Source: G965216255 sp965216255 (lineage in GTDB: Bacteria; Bacteroidota; Rhodothermia; Rhodothermales; Bin80). Taken from it: DNA of 64,000 nucleotides. The translations under genes were made by a program, and so were the position numbers. Location: contig OZ244148.1 of the NCBI GenBank assembly GCA_965216255.1, forward strand, positions 1,426,001 through 1,490,000, read 5' to 3'. Below, piece after piece: positions 39,730-49,252 of this stretch. Within the stretch, counting starts at the first letter, position 1. Every line of letters starts with the position of its first letter. The notes under the pieces were generated by a model that was not told the DNA's origin, searched no databases, and worked only from the letters and a program-made list of their open reading frames with translations.

Positions 39730-40947
39730 CTAGAGAAGGAGGGTCAGCGGCTCTTCGAGATGCTGTTGCAGCGCGCCCAGGAAGCGCGCTCCCACTACCC
39801 CGTCCACCACGCGGTGATCGCACGAAAGGGAGAGCTTCATGCGCTTGCCGGCAACGACAGTGCCACTCTTCACCACCGGCACGTCCCGAATGGCGCCGAT
39901 AGCCAGAATGGCCGCATTCGGCGGATTGATGATGGCCGTAAAGGCTTCCATACCGAACATGCCAAGATTGCTCGTCGTGAAGGTGAATCCCTCCATGTCT
40001 TCCGGCGCCAGCTTCCGCTCGCGCGCCCGTTCGGCCAGCGTGCGCGTCTCCCTCGCAATGTCGATGAGCCCCTTCTGGTCCGCATTCCGCACGACCGGCG
40101 TCACCAAGCCCTCGCCTACCGCCACCGCAATACCTATATCAATATAGTCGTACCGGCGAATTTCGCCGGTATCGGCGTGGTAGGAGCTATTGACCTCGGG
40201 GTGCGACGCGAGCGACGCGGCCGCCGCCTTCGTCACGAGGTCGTTATACGAAATCTTGACCGGGGCCAGGCTACTCAGATGTGCGCGCGCCTCGACTGCC
40301 CGCTCCATAGCCACGTCCACCACCAGGTAGAAGTGCGGCGAAGTGAATTTGCTCTCCGACAGCCGCCGCGCTATGGTCTTTCGCATACTGCTGATGCGGG
40401 TCGTCTCGAAGGTGCGCGCTGTGCGCACGCGCGCTTCCCGTCGCAAAGGAGCCGCGGACTCCGTCTCCACTGGCTGAGGACGCGCTACGGCCGCCTCGAT
40501 ATCCCGCTTGATGATGCGCCCTTCGGGCCCCGTGCCCTTGAGCGCACTGAGATCCAGGCCGTGGTCCGTAGCCATCCGGCGCGCAAGCGGCGACGCCTTG
40601 ACGCTGCGGGTATCCGGAGCGGCCGCGTCCGCCGGCGCTTCCTCCACTGCTTTCGACTCCGCGCCGTTACTCTTTGCATACTGCGCAAGGAGCTCCGCCG
40701 CATCTTCGCCCGGCTCGCCAAGCACCGCTATCAGGCCACCGATCGGGAGGCTGTCCCCTTCCTCTGCCACCCGCTTCAGGAGCACGCCGTCATCATAGGC
40801 TTCCACGTCCATGGTGGCCTTGTCCGTCTCCACCTGCGCGATCACGTCGCCGGCCGCAATGGCCTCCCCTTCCTCCACCATCCACGCTACGAGCACCCCG
40901 TCCTGCATCGTGTCCGTCATCTTGGGCATTTCAACCGCAATGGGCAT
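39730..40947 (-). CDS. pdhC: Pyruvate dehydrogenase E2, dihydrolipoyllysine acetyltransferase
   Basis: The 405-residue E2 moves the acetyl group to CoA in the pyruvate dehydrogenase complex. One lipoyl domain (1-78) has the lipoylated Lys43 in ETDKATMDVEA. An Ala/Glu-rich linker follows, then the peripheral-subunit-binding domain (117-153, ASPLARRMATDHGLDLSALKGTGPEGRIIKRDIE), another linker, and the catalytic domain (about 185-405) with CDHRVVDGVVGARFL, whose His and Asp are catalytic. A single lipoyl domain is the shorter type. The gene follows pdhB by 44 bases and precedes the phosphoesterase by 5. Confidence 0.95.
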   Translation of the reverse strand: MPIAVEMPKMTDTMQDGVLVAWMVEEGEAIAAGDVIAQVETDKATMDVEAYDDGVLLKRVAEEGDSLPIGGLIAVLGEPGEDAAELLAQYAKSNGAESKAVEEAPADAAAPDTRSVKASPLARRMATDHGLDLSALKGTGPEGRIIKRDIEAAVARPQPVETESAAPLRREARVRTARTFETTRISSMRKTIARRLSESKFTSPHFYLVVDVAMERAVEARAHLSSLAPVKISYNDLVTKAAAASLASHPEVNSSYHADTGEIRRYDYIDIGIAVAVGEGLVTPVVRNADQKGLIDIARETRTLAERARERKLAPEDMEGFTFTTSNLGMFGMEAFTAIINPPNAAILAIGAIRDVPVVKSGTVVAGKRMKLSLSCDHRVVDGVVGARFLGALQQHLEEPLTLLL

Positions 40948-40991
40948 GGCGATGGTAGGTTTGGGCGTGGTGGTAAGAGCGCAATGCCGTC

Positions 40992-41975
40992 TCAGTCCAG
41001 ATACAATGCCGCGCGGCAGGCGCGGTAGACCTGCTCCGTGCCGGGCAGGTAAGCCTCCATGAGGTTCTTAGCATATGGCGCCGGGGTGTCACGCGCGGTC
41101 ACGCGCCGAATCGGGGCATCCAGATAGTCAAAGCAGCGCAGCTGCAGCTGGAAAGCTATTTCAGAGGAGACGCTGGCAAAGGGGTTGCTCTCATCCACGA
41201 TCACGCACCGGTTCGTCTTCTGCACGGACCGCACCACGGCGTCCCAATCGAAGGGACGGATGGTGCGCGGATCAATGACTTCGGCCGCATACCCGTCGGC
41301 TTCCAGCCGCTCGGCGGCCTCCAGGGCGCGCCAGTAGCTCTTGTTGTGCCCAATGATGGTGACCGCGTCCCCTTCCCGGCCTATACGCGCCTTGCCAAGA
41401 GGAACGGTGTAGTCGTCCGCGTCCGACACTTCGCCCCGCATGCCGTACATGAACTCGCTCTCCAGAAAGACGACAGGATCGTTATCGCGGATGGCGGATT
41501 TCAGGAGGCCCTTGGCATCGTCCGGATTCGAGATCGAGACGACCTTGAGCCCCGGAAAGGTGCTGTAGAGGGATTCTACGCTTGAATTATGCGTGGCCGC
41601 AAGCTGCCCCGCCGCACCATTGGGTCCCCTGAACACGATGGGCAGCGAAAACTGGCCGCCCGACATGTACCGTACCTTCGCCGCGTTGTTGACGATCTGG
41701 TCAAAGGCCACGAAGGCAAAATTCCACGTCATGAATTCGACAATGGGGCGCAGCCCGCTCATTGCGGCCCCAATACCCAAGCCGGCAAAGCCGTTCTCGC
41801 TGATCGGGGTATCGATGACGCGCCGCTGGCCAAACTGTGCGGCCATGCCTTCGCTCACCTTGTACGCCCCGTTATATTCTGCCACCTCCTCTCCCATCAG
41901 AAAGACAGCCTCGTCGCGCTCCATCTCTTCTACCATCGCGGCGCGGATCGCTTCGCGTAGTTGCAAGGTCGCCAT
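40992..41975 (-). CDS. pdhB: Pyruvate dehydrogenase E1 component, beta subunit
   Basis: The 327-residue beta chain of the thiamine-diphosphate-dependent E1. It has GEEVAEYNGAYKVSEG, the TPP-activating Glu60 in DTPISENGFAGLGIGAA, FVAFDQIVNNAAKVRYMSGGQ, PVVFLESEFMYG, and a transketolase C-terminal domain with EVIDPRTIRPFDWD and VDESNPFASVSSEI. Length and motifs match bacterial PdhB. It lies between pdhA (29 bases after its stop) and pdhC in one minus-strand operon. Confidence 0.95.
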   Translation of the reverse strand: MATLQLREAIRAAMVEEMERDEAVFLMGEEVAEYNGAYKVSEGMAAQFGQRRVIDTPISENGFAGLGIGAAMSGLRPIVEFMTWNFAFVAFDQIVNNAAKVRYMSGGQFSLPIVFRGPNGAAGQLAATHNSSVESLYSTFPGLKVVSISNPDDAKGLLKSAIRDNDPVVFLESEFMYGMRGEVSDADDYTVPLGKARIGREGDAVTIIGHNKSYWRALEAAERLEADGYAAEVIDPRTIRPFDWDAVVRSVQKTNRCVIVDESNPFASVSSEIAFQLQLRCFDYLDAPIRRVTARDTPAPYAKNLMEAYLPGTEQVYRACRAALYLD

Positions 41976-42004
41976 GGGTCCTCCGATCAGATCTTGGGCT
42001 ATGG

Positions 42005-43126
42005 CTATTCCTTAAGGAACGGGAAATCCTTCTGCGTATACACGTGGTCGTATATGGCCTCCGGCGGCGGCAGCGGACTCTTGTCCGCAAACGTAACGGA
42101 GTCTGCCACCTTGCGCTTTACTTCTTTGTCAATGGAATCCAGCAGATCGAGGCCCGCAAGTTCCCGATCCAGTATGTAGCCTTTGAGGCGCAAGATAGGA
42201 TCCTGATTCTTTTTCGCTTCGAGCTCCTCCTTCGAGCGGTACTTGCCGGGATCGCTCATGGAATGCCCCCGGTACCTGTAGGTACGTATTTCTAGTATGG
42301 ACGGCTTGAACGCCCGCGCCAGCGCGACGTGGTGGCGCATGGCCGCCGCCACGCTGAAGACATCCATGCCGTCCACCAGGGCTCCCGGCATGGCATAGCC
42401 TAGGCCCTGCTTGTAGAGATCCGTCTCTGCCGCCGCACGATCGACCGAAGTGCCCATCGCATACTGGTTGTTTTCCACTACCATCACGACAGGTAATCCG
42501 TACAAACTCGCCAGGTTCATCGATTCGTGGAAAGTGCCCTGCCACACAGCGCCATCGCCGAAGAAGGCCACGCACACGCCGCCGTCCTCCTTGTACTTGT
42601 GCGCGAAGGCAATGCCGGTCGCCAGCGCTATGTGCGCACCGACGATGCCGTGCCCACCGAACAGGCGTTTTTCCTTGCTGAAGAAGTGCATGGAACCGCC
42701 CTTTCCCTTCGAACAACCATCCATGCGCCCGAAGAGCTCCGCCATGCAACTGTCTGCGCTCATGCCAAGCGCGAGCGCGATGCCATGGTCGCGGTAGGCC
42801 GTAATAAGCGTGTCGATCCCAACGTTAATGGCCTGGACCGTTCCAGACGATATCGCCTCCTGGCCGATATAGAGATGCAAGAAGCCAGCGATCTTCTGCT
42901 TGCCGTACATTTGCGCCGAGCGTTCTTCGAACCGCCGCTGCAGCAACATGCCTTCGTATATGGCTAAAACTTCTACTTCGGTAAGACCAAGATCCGCGTG
43001 GGAATACCTTCCTGCGGGAAACACGCCAAAAGTGGCTTCCATAACGACCTGCTCGGGAATCTGCCCGTTTGAGCCGATCACCGCCACAGATTCGGTTGCA
43101 GAAGCGTGCGTATTCGCCGTTACCAT
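42005..43126 (-). CDS. pdhA: Pyruvate dehydrogenase E1 component, alpha subunit
   Basis: The 373-residue alpha chain forms the heterotetrameric E1 with PdhB and decarboxylates pyruvate. Motifs are FLHLYIGQEAISSG (83-96), YRDHG (111-115), GKGGSMHFFSKEKRLFGGHGIVGA (141-164), and the TPP/Mg motif GDGAVWQGTFHESMNLASLYG...ENN (190-220). RYRGHSMSDPGKYRSKEE follows. The ~45 residues before the core are an extension of low complexity. As first gene of the pdhA-pdhB-pdhC-phosphoesterase unit, its promoter should lie in 43127-43295, shared with the divergent mannosyltransferase gene. Confidence 0.95.
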   Translation of the reverse strand: MVTANTHASATESVAVIGSNGQIPEQVVMEATFGVFPAGRYSHADLGLTEVEVLAIYEGMLLQRRFEERSAQMYGKQKIAGFLHLYIGQEAISSGTVQAINVGIDTLITAYRDHGIALALGMSADSCMAELFGRMDGCSKGKGGSMHFFSKEKRLFGGHGIVGAHIALATGIAFAHKYKEDGGVCVAFFGDGAVWQGTFHESMNLASLYGLPVVMVVENNQYAMGTSVDRAAAETDLYKQGLGYAMPGALVDGMDVFSVAAAMRHHVALARAFKPSILEIRTYRYRGHSMSDPGKYRSKEELEAKKNQDPILRLKGYILDRELAGLDLLDSIDKEVKRKVADSVTFADKSPLPPPEAIYDHVYTQKDFPFLKE

Positions 43127-43295
43127 AATGCTGAACTACGTTGCGATTCCAACCCGTCAGAGGAGAACGGATTCGGGCAGAATTGGATCCAGCACGCGCC
43201 GCCCGCGACCCGGAATGTACACCGGTCCCGGCGCGCGCTTGGATTTGGCCGTCCTACCTTCGATCTTTCTTCCAAGCGCACTAAGCACCTACAGC

Positions 43296-44027
43296 ATGCC
43301 GACGGCCCGCGCACTGGTCATCATTCCAACCTTTAACGAGATCGAGAACATAGCCACGGCTTTGCAGAGCGCATTGGCCCAGCCTGGGCCGCTGGATGTG
43401 CTCGTTATCGACGACGCCTCGCCTGACGGGACGGCTAGCGAGGTGCGCCGGCTGCAGGAGGAGCACCCGGGCCGTATTGCGCTCTTGGAACGCGCCGGAA
43501 AACAGGGCCTGGGAACAGCCTACCTGCTCGGCTTCAGGCATGCGCTAGCGGGCGGCTACGAGATGGTCTGCGAGATGGACGCAGACCTGTCGCACAATCC
43601 AGACGATTTGCCGCGCCTCATAGCTCCTGTCGCTGGCGGCGACACGGATCTGGCCATCGGCTCACGCTACGTGGGCGGCGTGCGCATCATAGACTGGCCG
43701 TTGCGACGCCTCATGCTCTCCTACTGCGCAGGCATGTACACGCGCGCCGTGACGCGGCTACCCGTCCAGGATGTCACGGCAGGCTTTGTGTGCTACCACC
43801 GCCGCGTGCTCGAACACCTGGACCTAGCGCGCGTGCGCTCCAATGGATACTCCTTCCAGGTCGAAATGAAATACCGCGCATGGAAGAGCGGCTTCCGCAT
43901 ACGGGAGGTCCCCATCATCTTCACCGAACGCACGGAGGGCCGCTCCAAGATGAGCCGGGCCATCGTGCGAGAGGCGGCATTCAAAGTCTGGGAGCTCCGG
44001 CTGCGCACCGTATTCGGCAAACTTTGA
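43296..44027 (+). CDS. Polyprenol monophosphomannose synthase (DPM1-like glycosyltransferase family 2)
   Basis: The ATG at 43296 is chosen because MPTARALVIIPTFNEIENI is the usual family start; the frame is open further upstream into pdhA territory. The 243-residue protein has VIDDASPDGTA (37-47), the DAD metal motif in CEMDADLSHNPDDLP (92-106), GSRYVGG, CAGMYTRAV and DVTAGFVCYHR. It ends without the GtrA-type membrane domain, so it is the soluble form. It transfers mannose (or a related sugar) from GDP-mannose to a polyprenyl phosphate for protein or envelope glycosylation; T9SS bacteria often O-glycosylate secreted proteins (inference). It is divergent from pdhA and 58 bases before icd. Confidence 0.9.
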   Translation: MPTARALVIIPTFNEIENIATALQSALAQPGPLDVLVIDDASPDGTASEVRRLQEEHPGRIALLERAGKQGLGTAYLLGFRHALAGGYEMVCEMDADLSHNPDDLPRLIAPVAGGDTDLAIGSRYVGGVRIIDWPLRRLMLSYCAGMYTRAVTRLPVQDVTAGFVCYHRRVLEHLDLARVRSNGYSFQVEMKYRAWKSGFRIREVPIIFTERTEGRSKMSRAIVREAAFKVWELRLRTVFGKL

Positions 44028-44085
44028 TTAGCTTTTGAGGCGGCAAAGCGGGATTTTGGGGCCGTAACTTAGCCGACAGGCCCAC

Positions 44086-45324
44086 ATGTCAAGCGCACCC
44101 CAGAAGATCACGGCCGAGGGCGGAAAGCTCTCCGTGCCCAACAACCCCATTATTCCGTTCATCGAAGGGGACGGCATTGGGCCGGACATCTGGCGAGCGG
44201 CCAGCTTCGTCCTCGAGCGTGCGGTCGAGCATGTTTACGGCGGCGACAGGCGCATTCACTGGCTCGAGGTGTATGCCGGCGACAAGGCGCTGCACCAATG
44301 CGGAGAATACCTGCCCGAAGCCACGCTGGAGGCCATTCGCACCTACCGCGTGGCCATCAAGGGACCGCTCACGACGCCCGTGGGCGGCGGCATTCGCAGC
44401 CTCAATGTGGCCCTGCGCCAGAAGCTGGACCTCTATGCCTGCGTGCGGCCCACCCGGCATTTCGCGGGGGTGCCCTCGCCCGTGAAGCATCCCGAGCACG
44501 TGGACATGATCATCTTCCGGGAGAATTCGGAGGATATCTACGCCGGGATCGAATTCCAGGACGGAAAAGACGACACGGCGCGCCTGAAGGAGCTGCTTAA
44601 GAGCGCCTTCCCCGAGCGCTTTGCCAGCATCCGCTTTCCGGACTCGAGCGGTATTGGCATCAAGCCCGTCTCACGCGAAGGCACGGAGCGCCTCGTGCGC
44701 GCCGCGATTGACTACGCCGTCGCGGATCAAAAAAAAAGCGTTACCCTCGTGCACAAAGGCAATATCATGAAATTCACGGAAGGCAGTTTCCGGGACTGGG
44801 GCTACGCTGTAGCTGCCAAACGTTACGGCGCCGAGCCCCTGGACGGGGGGCCCTGGCACGTGCTTACGCTGGGCGGCGGACACCGCATTACGATAAAGGA
44901 TGTCATTGCAGATGCCTTCCTGCAGCAGATCCTAACGCGACCCCTGGAATATGACGTAATCGCTACCATGAACCTGAACGGCGACTATATCTCGGATGCT
45001 CTGGCGGCGCAGGTGGGAGGCATCGGTATCGCGCCCGGTGCCAATATCAATTACGACAGCGGCCTGGCACTGTTTGAGGCCACGCACGGCACGGCACCCA
45101 AATACGCAGGTCAGGACAAAGTCAATCCGAGCTCGCTGCTCCTGAGCGGCGAAATGATGCTGCGTCATATGGGCTGGACAAAAGCCGCGGACGCAATAAC
45201 CGCTGCCGTCGAGAAGACCATCGGGGAAAGACGTGTAACGTACGATTTCCACCGCCTGATGGAGGGCGCCACACTGCTCTCGTGCAGCGCCTTCGGCCAC
45301 GCCGTCGCGGAAAGCCTGGTCTAG
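44086..45324 (+). CDS. icd: Isocitrate dehydrogenase, NADP-dependent
   Basis: The 412-residue enzyme oxidises isocitrate to 2-oxoglutarate in the TCA cycle. It has IPFIEGDGIGPDIW (23-36), the substrate loop GGIRSLNVALRQ, where Ser105 matches the regulatory Ser113 of E. coli, RENSEDIYAGIE, and the family signature NLNGDYISDALAAQVGGIG. GTAPKYAGQDKVNP keeps the Lys-Tyr pair that selects NADP. It follows the mannosyltransferase on the same strand. No kinase/phosphatase gene is nearby. Confidence 0.96.
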   Translation: MSSAPQKITAEGGKLSVPNNPIIPFIEGDGIGPDIWRAASFVLERAVEHVYGGDRRIHWLEVYAGDKALHQCGEYLPEATLEAIRTYRVAIKGPLTTPVGGGIRSLNVALRQKLDLYACVRPTRHFAGVPSPVKHPEHVDMIIFRENSEDIYAGIEFQDGKDDTARLKELLKSAFPERFASIRFPDSSGIGIKPVSREGTERLVRAAIDYAVADQKKSVTLVHKGNIMKFTEGSFRDWGYAVAAKRYGAEPLDGGPWHVLTLGGGHRITIKDVIADAFLQQILTRPLEYDVIATMNLNGDYISDALAAQVGGIGIAPGANINYDSGLALFEATHGTAPKYAGQDKVNPSSLLLSGEMMLRHMGWTKAADAITAAVEKTIGERRVTYDFHRLMEGATLLSCSAFGHAVAESLV

Positions 45325-45366
45325 TCCACGTTTGAGTGTGCCGCGGAAAGGCGCACGTAACGCTGG

Positions 45367-45519
45367 GATAAGACACTGAACGTCCGTACGCTTGATGCAA
45401 ACTTCAGAGGCTGGATACGCTACTATGGGGCATTCTACAAGTCCGAGTTGAACCGGAGTCTGCGGCAGATTAGCAGAAAGCTGTGTGCCAACAAGGAGAG
45501 TCGGCGGGTGGCGCGCTAA
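45367..45519 (+). pseudogene. Group II intron maturase, C-terminal fragment
   Basis: The frame reads DKTLNVRTLDANFRGWIRYYGAFYKSELNRSLRQISRKLCANKESRRVAR-stop. The block LDANFRGWIRYYGAFYKSEL matches the maturase-domain end of LtrA-type proteins (xNPxIRGWINYYGxFYxSELY). Only about 50 residues remain, just 42 bases after icd. No intron domain V is seen nearby, so this is a leftover of a destroyed intron different from the ones in IS66. Confidence 0.72.
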
Positions 45520-45574
45520 TCCATAAGAGCACGTGCCCACCCGCCGTTCATCCGTAGGGTAGGGGCCTGGCGCG

Positions 45575-45814
45575 CTAGTCCGTAGGCTCCGGTGGCTTGT
45601 CCGCCGCTTTCCACCAGGACCTCAATCCGACTCCCGTAACTGGCCGAAAATCCCTTCTGGCTTGTGCAGGGCTCCAGCACGGCATTTCAGGGGCAATTTT
45701 AGAACTATCGGAATCTGACGAGCCTACGGGCATGTGCTCAGAACATAGCTTCCATGCCGCGCAGTGCATGCAAGTGCGTGGGATAGGCTGAACTGTTGCA
45801 GCCAACGCTGACAT
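45575..45814 (-). CDS. Possible small cysteine-containing protein
   Basis: The 79-codon minus-strand frame reads RTCMHCAAWKLCSEHMPVG ... APEMPCWSPAQ ... RSWWKAADKPPEPTD. The Cys pattern (CxxC, C, C) hints at a small zinc-binding protein, but I recognise no family, it has no operon partner, and it sits in an IS-rich gap. Could be chance. Confidence 0.25.
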   Translation of the reverse strand: MSALAATVQPIPRTCMHCAAWKLCSEHMPVGSSDSDSSKIAPEMPCWSPAQARRDFRPVTGVGLRSWWKAADKPPEPTD

Positions 45815-45933
45815 AGCAATCCGATTCCACTCGTGAGCGTCGTCTTGCTCGGCAGTCTCTGCGGCTTGCTTGTCCCAGCTTCAGGCAGCCAGACGTTGGT
45901 GCTTTCGCCGCCCAGTCTCCCGCTAGCGCAGTA

Positions 45934-46932
45934 TCAATCCGAGTCGATGCACATCCGCCGCCACAATCGAAAGCGCCACGATGCGCGCAAATCCCTCCTT
46001 GCCGTGCGCCTGCACACGATTCGATCCGTGGTGCTCCAGGTCGTTGATCGCTGACTCAATGGCCGACGTGCTGCCACGAAGGCTTCGGCCCTTTCCCGCT
46101 CACGAGAGGCTTCCGTGCCTTTTGCCTTCCTGGGCATCACGGCCAGCTCCAACTCTGCCTCAATCGCGGCAAGATTGTCCGGGCTGCAAAAGCCCTTGTC
46201 CTTACTACAGGAAACCACGGCACCGTAGCGCTTTTTCGCTTCGGTTAACAGGGCCGCGTCCGTGCCCTCGCACTGAATCATGTGGTGGAGTATGAATGGG
46301 TGCTCATCTTCCATAACACACACCGGCACCCCCAACTCGGCGATGATGCCGGGTTTCCCCTTGCCGATCCAACGCGTGTGCTCTTCATACACCGAAAACA
46401 CCTTCTCCTCGTGCGAAATCCTATCTCGATCTACCTGCTCTATCTGACGCTCACAGTGCCTCAGATAAAGCGTAATCTCCAGATGCGGCACGGACCGCTG
46501 CTGCAACGTGGACTCCACTTTCTTTACCACCACCTGGCATATTTCCAAGTAGGCCTGTACATCCTCTTTCGTGCGCCAGACGCACCGGAGCAAAGTGCGC
46601 ATGCACAGCGCGCTCATGGTCTTGCGCCAGCCCGATATGCCGTGCCTCCATGCCGCCTGGGTTATCAATACCACTATACACAGTATAGCATCCCACAATA
46701 GCCGCACATCGGCCAGCCACTGCTAGTCGGTCTCCACAACAAGAGAGTCTGTCCGTGTATCAGCACCCACTTCCTAGTGCCCATAGGCCACTACGATCTG
46801 ATTGACCTCATCCAACAGCTCCGGTGTCAGCTTCGAGCCATTGTCGATGATGGTCTGCCTCCGGAAGATGACACCATCACCCATCTTGTCATCCAACCCC
46901 AGCATCTGGCGCACGATATCTAGTGATTGACC
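45934..46932 (-). pseudogene. ISNCY-type transposase B, middle and C-terminal part
   Basis: The minus strand reads SLDIVRQMLGLDDKMGDGVIFRRQTIIDNGSKLTPELLDEVNQIVVAYGH-stop, then TRTDSLVVETD-stop-QWLADVRLLWDAILC, then the longer frame with RISHEEKVFSVYEEHTRWIGKGKPGIIAELGVPVCVMEDEHPFILHHM and CSKDKGFCSPDNL. These blocks match the intact transposase at 47142-48575. Its N-terminal part is found on the far side of that element (48716-49040), so one ISNCY was split by another. At least two stops and one shift add to the damage. Confidence 0.82.
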
Positions 46933-48715
46933 GAATACTCTCTTTTTTCGGCCTCGAATGCACCGGCACGGTCGTTTTTTGAGTTCGTTGACGGTCCGCT
47001 TCGAGTGTTTCGGCCATGCTGGCGTCTCTTGCGTGCGCGCACGGGCAGTTTGCGGCTCGAAGGGCGTTGTGTTCCTATCGGAAGGGCATACGTGTCCCTT
47101 GGAGCCTGCGATTGGGACCTTTCTGCGAGGTGGTAGCGGGCCTACGCCGCGCGCTTTCGCCGACGCTTTATTCGTGCCCGTTCCTGGGCGCGCACCAGGC
47201 AACCCAGCCGGTGCATGTTGACTGCCAGCACGGACAGGCTCACCATCAGCGCGAAGTTCTCCGGACTCTTCTCCCGCACCAGCGCACCGCCCCGAAGTCC
47301 GAAATTGGCCAGACACGACTCGACGGCCGGGTGCTGCCGCCGCGCTGCCTTGAACGCAGGCGCGCGCTCCCGCGCACGCTCCGCCAGAGAAAGCTTGCCC
47401 TTCTTCGGAAGCGCATTGAGCGCCAGCCGAGCATCCAATGCTTTTCGATTCTTCAAGCTGTGAAAGCCCCGGTCAAAACTGCACGCATTGAACTCTGGAA
47501 AAGCCGCCTGCACCGCATCAATGATCGGTACCGCCACCTCAACATCTGATGTGTCCCACAGGATGTGATAAGCCAAAATGAACCGGTGCTCATCTTCTAC
47601 CAGTGCGACCGGAAGGCCCAGCTCGGCCAGCACGCCCGCCTTGCCTTTGCTGATCCAACGCGTATGTGGCTTGTGGATGGAAAACACTTTCTGCGCATGT
47701 GGAATCATCTCGCCCAAGAGGATGCGACGCCTTACTTGATCCACCAACAAGTCCACATAGCGCAAGTAATACGCGATATCCGCTCGCGCCGCCTCCGATT
47801 TCTCCACTGTGGCCAAGGCATTTAACAGCGTACGGGCACGTGCTGCAGTCTGTGTGCACTGGCGCAAGTACGCCTTCACTCCTTTCGGATTCTGCCGGTA
47901 GCGCGGGGCCGTCCGCACCCGGATGAAGGCCTGGTATATCTTCCGCGTGCGATCCGCATGCTTGCGCCAGCCCGGAAGAGCGAATGCCGCAGCCGAGCGT
48001 GCACTCACACGTATTAGACCACGAACCGCATCCCAGCACAGACCCACATCGGTGGGATAGTGCACATGCGTCTTAACCACCCTGGAATCGCAGCGACCGG
48101 CTAGCGCGGTCCCAGACTCTTTTCCAGCCACCTTGTGCCCCGTCCGCACTATCAATTGGGCCACCTTCCGGACCAGCTTCGGCGTCAAAAGCTGCACGTT
48201 GTCCACCAGCCGCTGTCTGCTGTACTTCACCGCGTCAAACCCGGCATCTCCGTGCCCCAAGAGCTCCCGCAGCAAGAGATCGTTGTTGGCCCGGTACAAC
48301 AAAGCATCGTAGTCCAGATCCAGGCACTGCTTGACTATCGCAAACACGATGACGCGCCATAGATCCATGCCCGGTCGTCCGACATCTTTACGTTTACCCG
48401 GCTGAAAGTGCGCCTCCAGAATCGCGAACAAGGCCGTACGGGATTCCGCCGTGCAGTAGACGCACTGCAGACCCTTGAGCACCGCACTCATGTCGTCGCG
48501 CATTCTCGGGTCTATAGCAATCTCCCCAATCGGCGTACTGTCGAGTGCACGGCACTCTGGGACAATCTTGCGCATGGTTTCCCTGGCGAATGTGAGCTGT
48601 TTTGCGCTCTTAAACGCCCAAATCGGCTATACGTCCCTCAGATTCACCGCCAATTGCAAGATATAACTGATTGTTTATTGAAGATTTACAGTATTTTCGT
48701 ACAAGCACTATCTAC
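46933..48715 (-). mobile_element. ISNCY-type insertion sequence A, inserted in a related element
   Basis: About 1,783 bp flanked by the direct repeat GTGATTGACC (46923-46932 and 48716-48725). The repeat continues the split reading of transposase B on both sides, so it is the target duplication. It contains one intact transposase gene. I could not see convincing terminal inverted repeats at these exact limits, so the ends may shift by a few bases. Confidence 0.75.
47142..48575 (-). CDS. ISNCY-family (ISDol1-like) transposase, intact
   Basis: The 477-residue protein starts MRKIVPECRALDSTPIGEIAIDPRMRDDMSAVLKGLQ and continues GRPGMDLWRVIVFAIVKQCLDLDYDALLYRANNDLLLRELLGH, VDNVQLLTPKLVRKVAQLIVRTGHKV and THVHYPTDVGLCWDAVRG. 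The catalytic region has KVFSIHKPHTRWISKGKAGVLAELGLPVALVEDEHRFILAYH and CSFDRGFHSLKNRK (DRGF aspartate). The C-terminus has SCLANFGLRGGALVREKSPENFALMVSLSVLAVNMHRLG. Length and block order agree with the family. It is one of the few unbroken transposases in the window and so the likely youngest insertion here. Confidence 0.87.
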   Translation of the reverse strand: MRKIVPECRALDSTPIGEIAIDPRMRDDMSAVLKGLQCVYCTAESRTALFAILEAHFQPGKRKDVGRPGMDLWRVIVFAIVKQCLDLDYDALLYRANNDLLLRELLGHGDAGFDAVKYSRQRLVDNVQLLTPKLVRKVAQLIVRTGHKVAGKESGTALAGRCDSRVVKTHVHYPTDVGLCWDAVRGLIRVSARSAAAFALPGWRKHADRTRKIYQAFIRVRTAPRYRQNPKGVKAYLRQCTQTAARARTLLNALATVEKSEAARADIAYYLRYVDLLVDQVRRRILLGEMIPHAQKVFSIHKPHTRWISKGKAGVLAELGLPVALVEDEHRFILAYHILWDTSDVEVAVPIIDAVQAAFPEFNACSFDRGFHSLKNRKALDARLALNALPKKGKLSLAERARERAPAFKAARRQHPAVESCLANFGLRGGALVREKSPENFALMVSLSVLAVNMHRLGCLVRAQERARIKRRRKRAA

Positions 48716-49040
48716 GTGATTGACCCTCAACCGATAAAAGCCAAAGCCGAGTCCGTGCTTCCAGATGGCCAGCACGAAGATGCTCCAGAACTCCATTCCG
48801 GGCCGGCCTCGGTCCAGATCGGCCAGGTTAGCAAAATGGGCGCGGAGCAAATCGAATACCTTGGAGCGTGCCGGCAGATGGAGGTAGAGGGCCTACAGTC
48901 CGAAAAGAATGGCGGGGATGTCGTCGCGGCTGTGGGGGTCGAACTGGATCTCAGCAATAGGGGGCCTGTCCTCACGAAAACTGCTGCTCTCTGACGGATC
49001 CTTTGCGAACAATTCGAATGTTGGCGCGAAACACCCCTTG
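48716..49040 (-). pseudogene. ISNCY-type transposase B, N-terminal part
   Basis: Minus strand: FAKDPSESSSFREDRPPIAEIQFDPHSRDDIPAILFGL-stop-ALYLHLPARSKVFDLLRAHFANLADLDRGRPGMEFWSIFVLAIWKHGLGFYRL. This aligns with residues 1-80 of the intact copy (TPIGEIAIDPRMRDDMSAVLKGLQ ... GRPGMDLWRVIVFAIVKQCLDLDYDAL). It ends at the direct repeat GTGATTGACC where element A begins; the continuation is at 46932 and below. Confidence 0.78.
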
Positions 49041-49252
49041 AATTGGCAGAATGGGGCGTGAATCGACTACAAGATACGATTTGGGCCGAACATTCGAAAA
49101 CAGGAACGGAGGAGTATAGGAGTCAAAGTGGGAGAAACGTACCCATTAATGCCTCGTATGCGTGGCAATATTCCCCACCAACCACTCACTATAACTACAA
49201 AGTAGACGAGTCCATTAACACTCTTCCCGATCGCCTTCTTTTCGGTCAGGCA

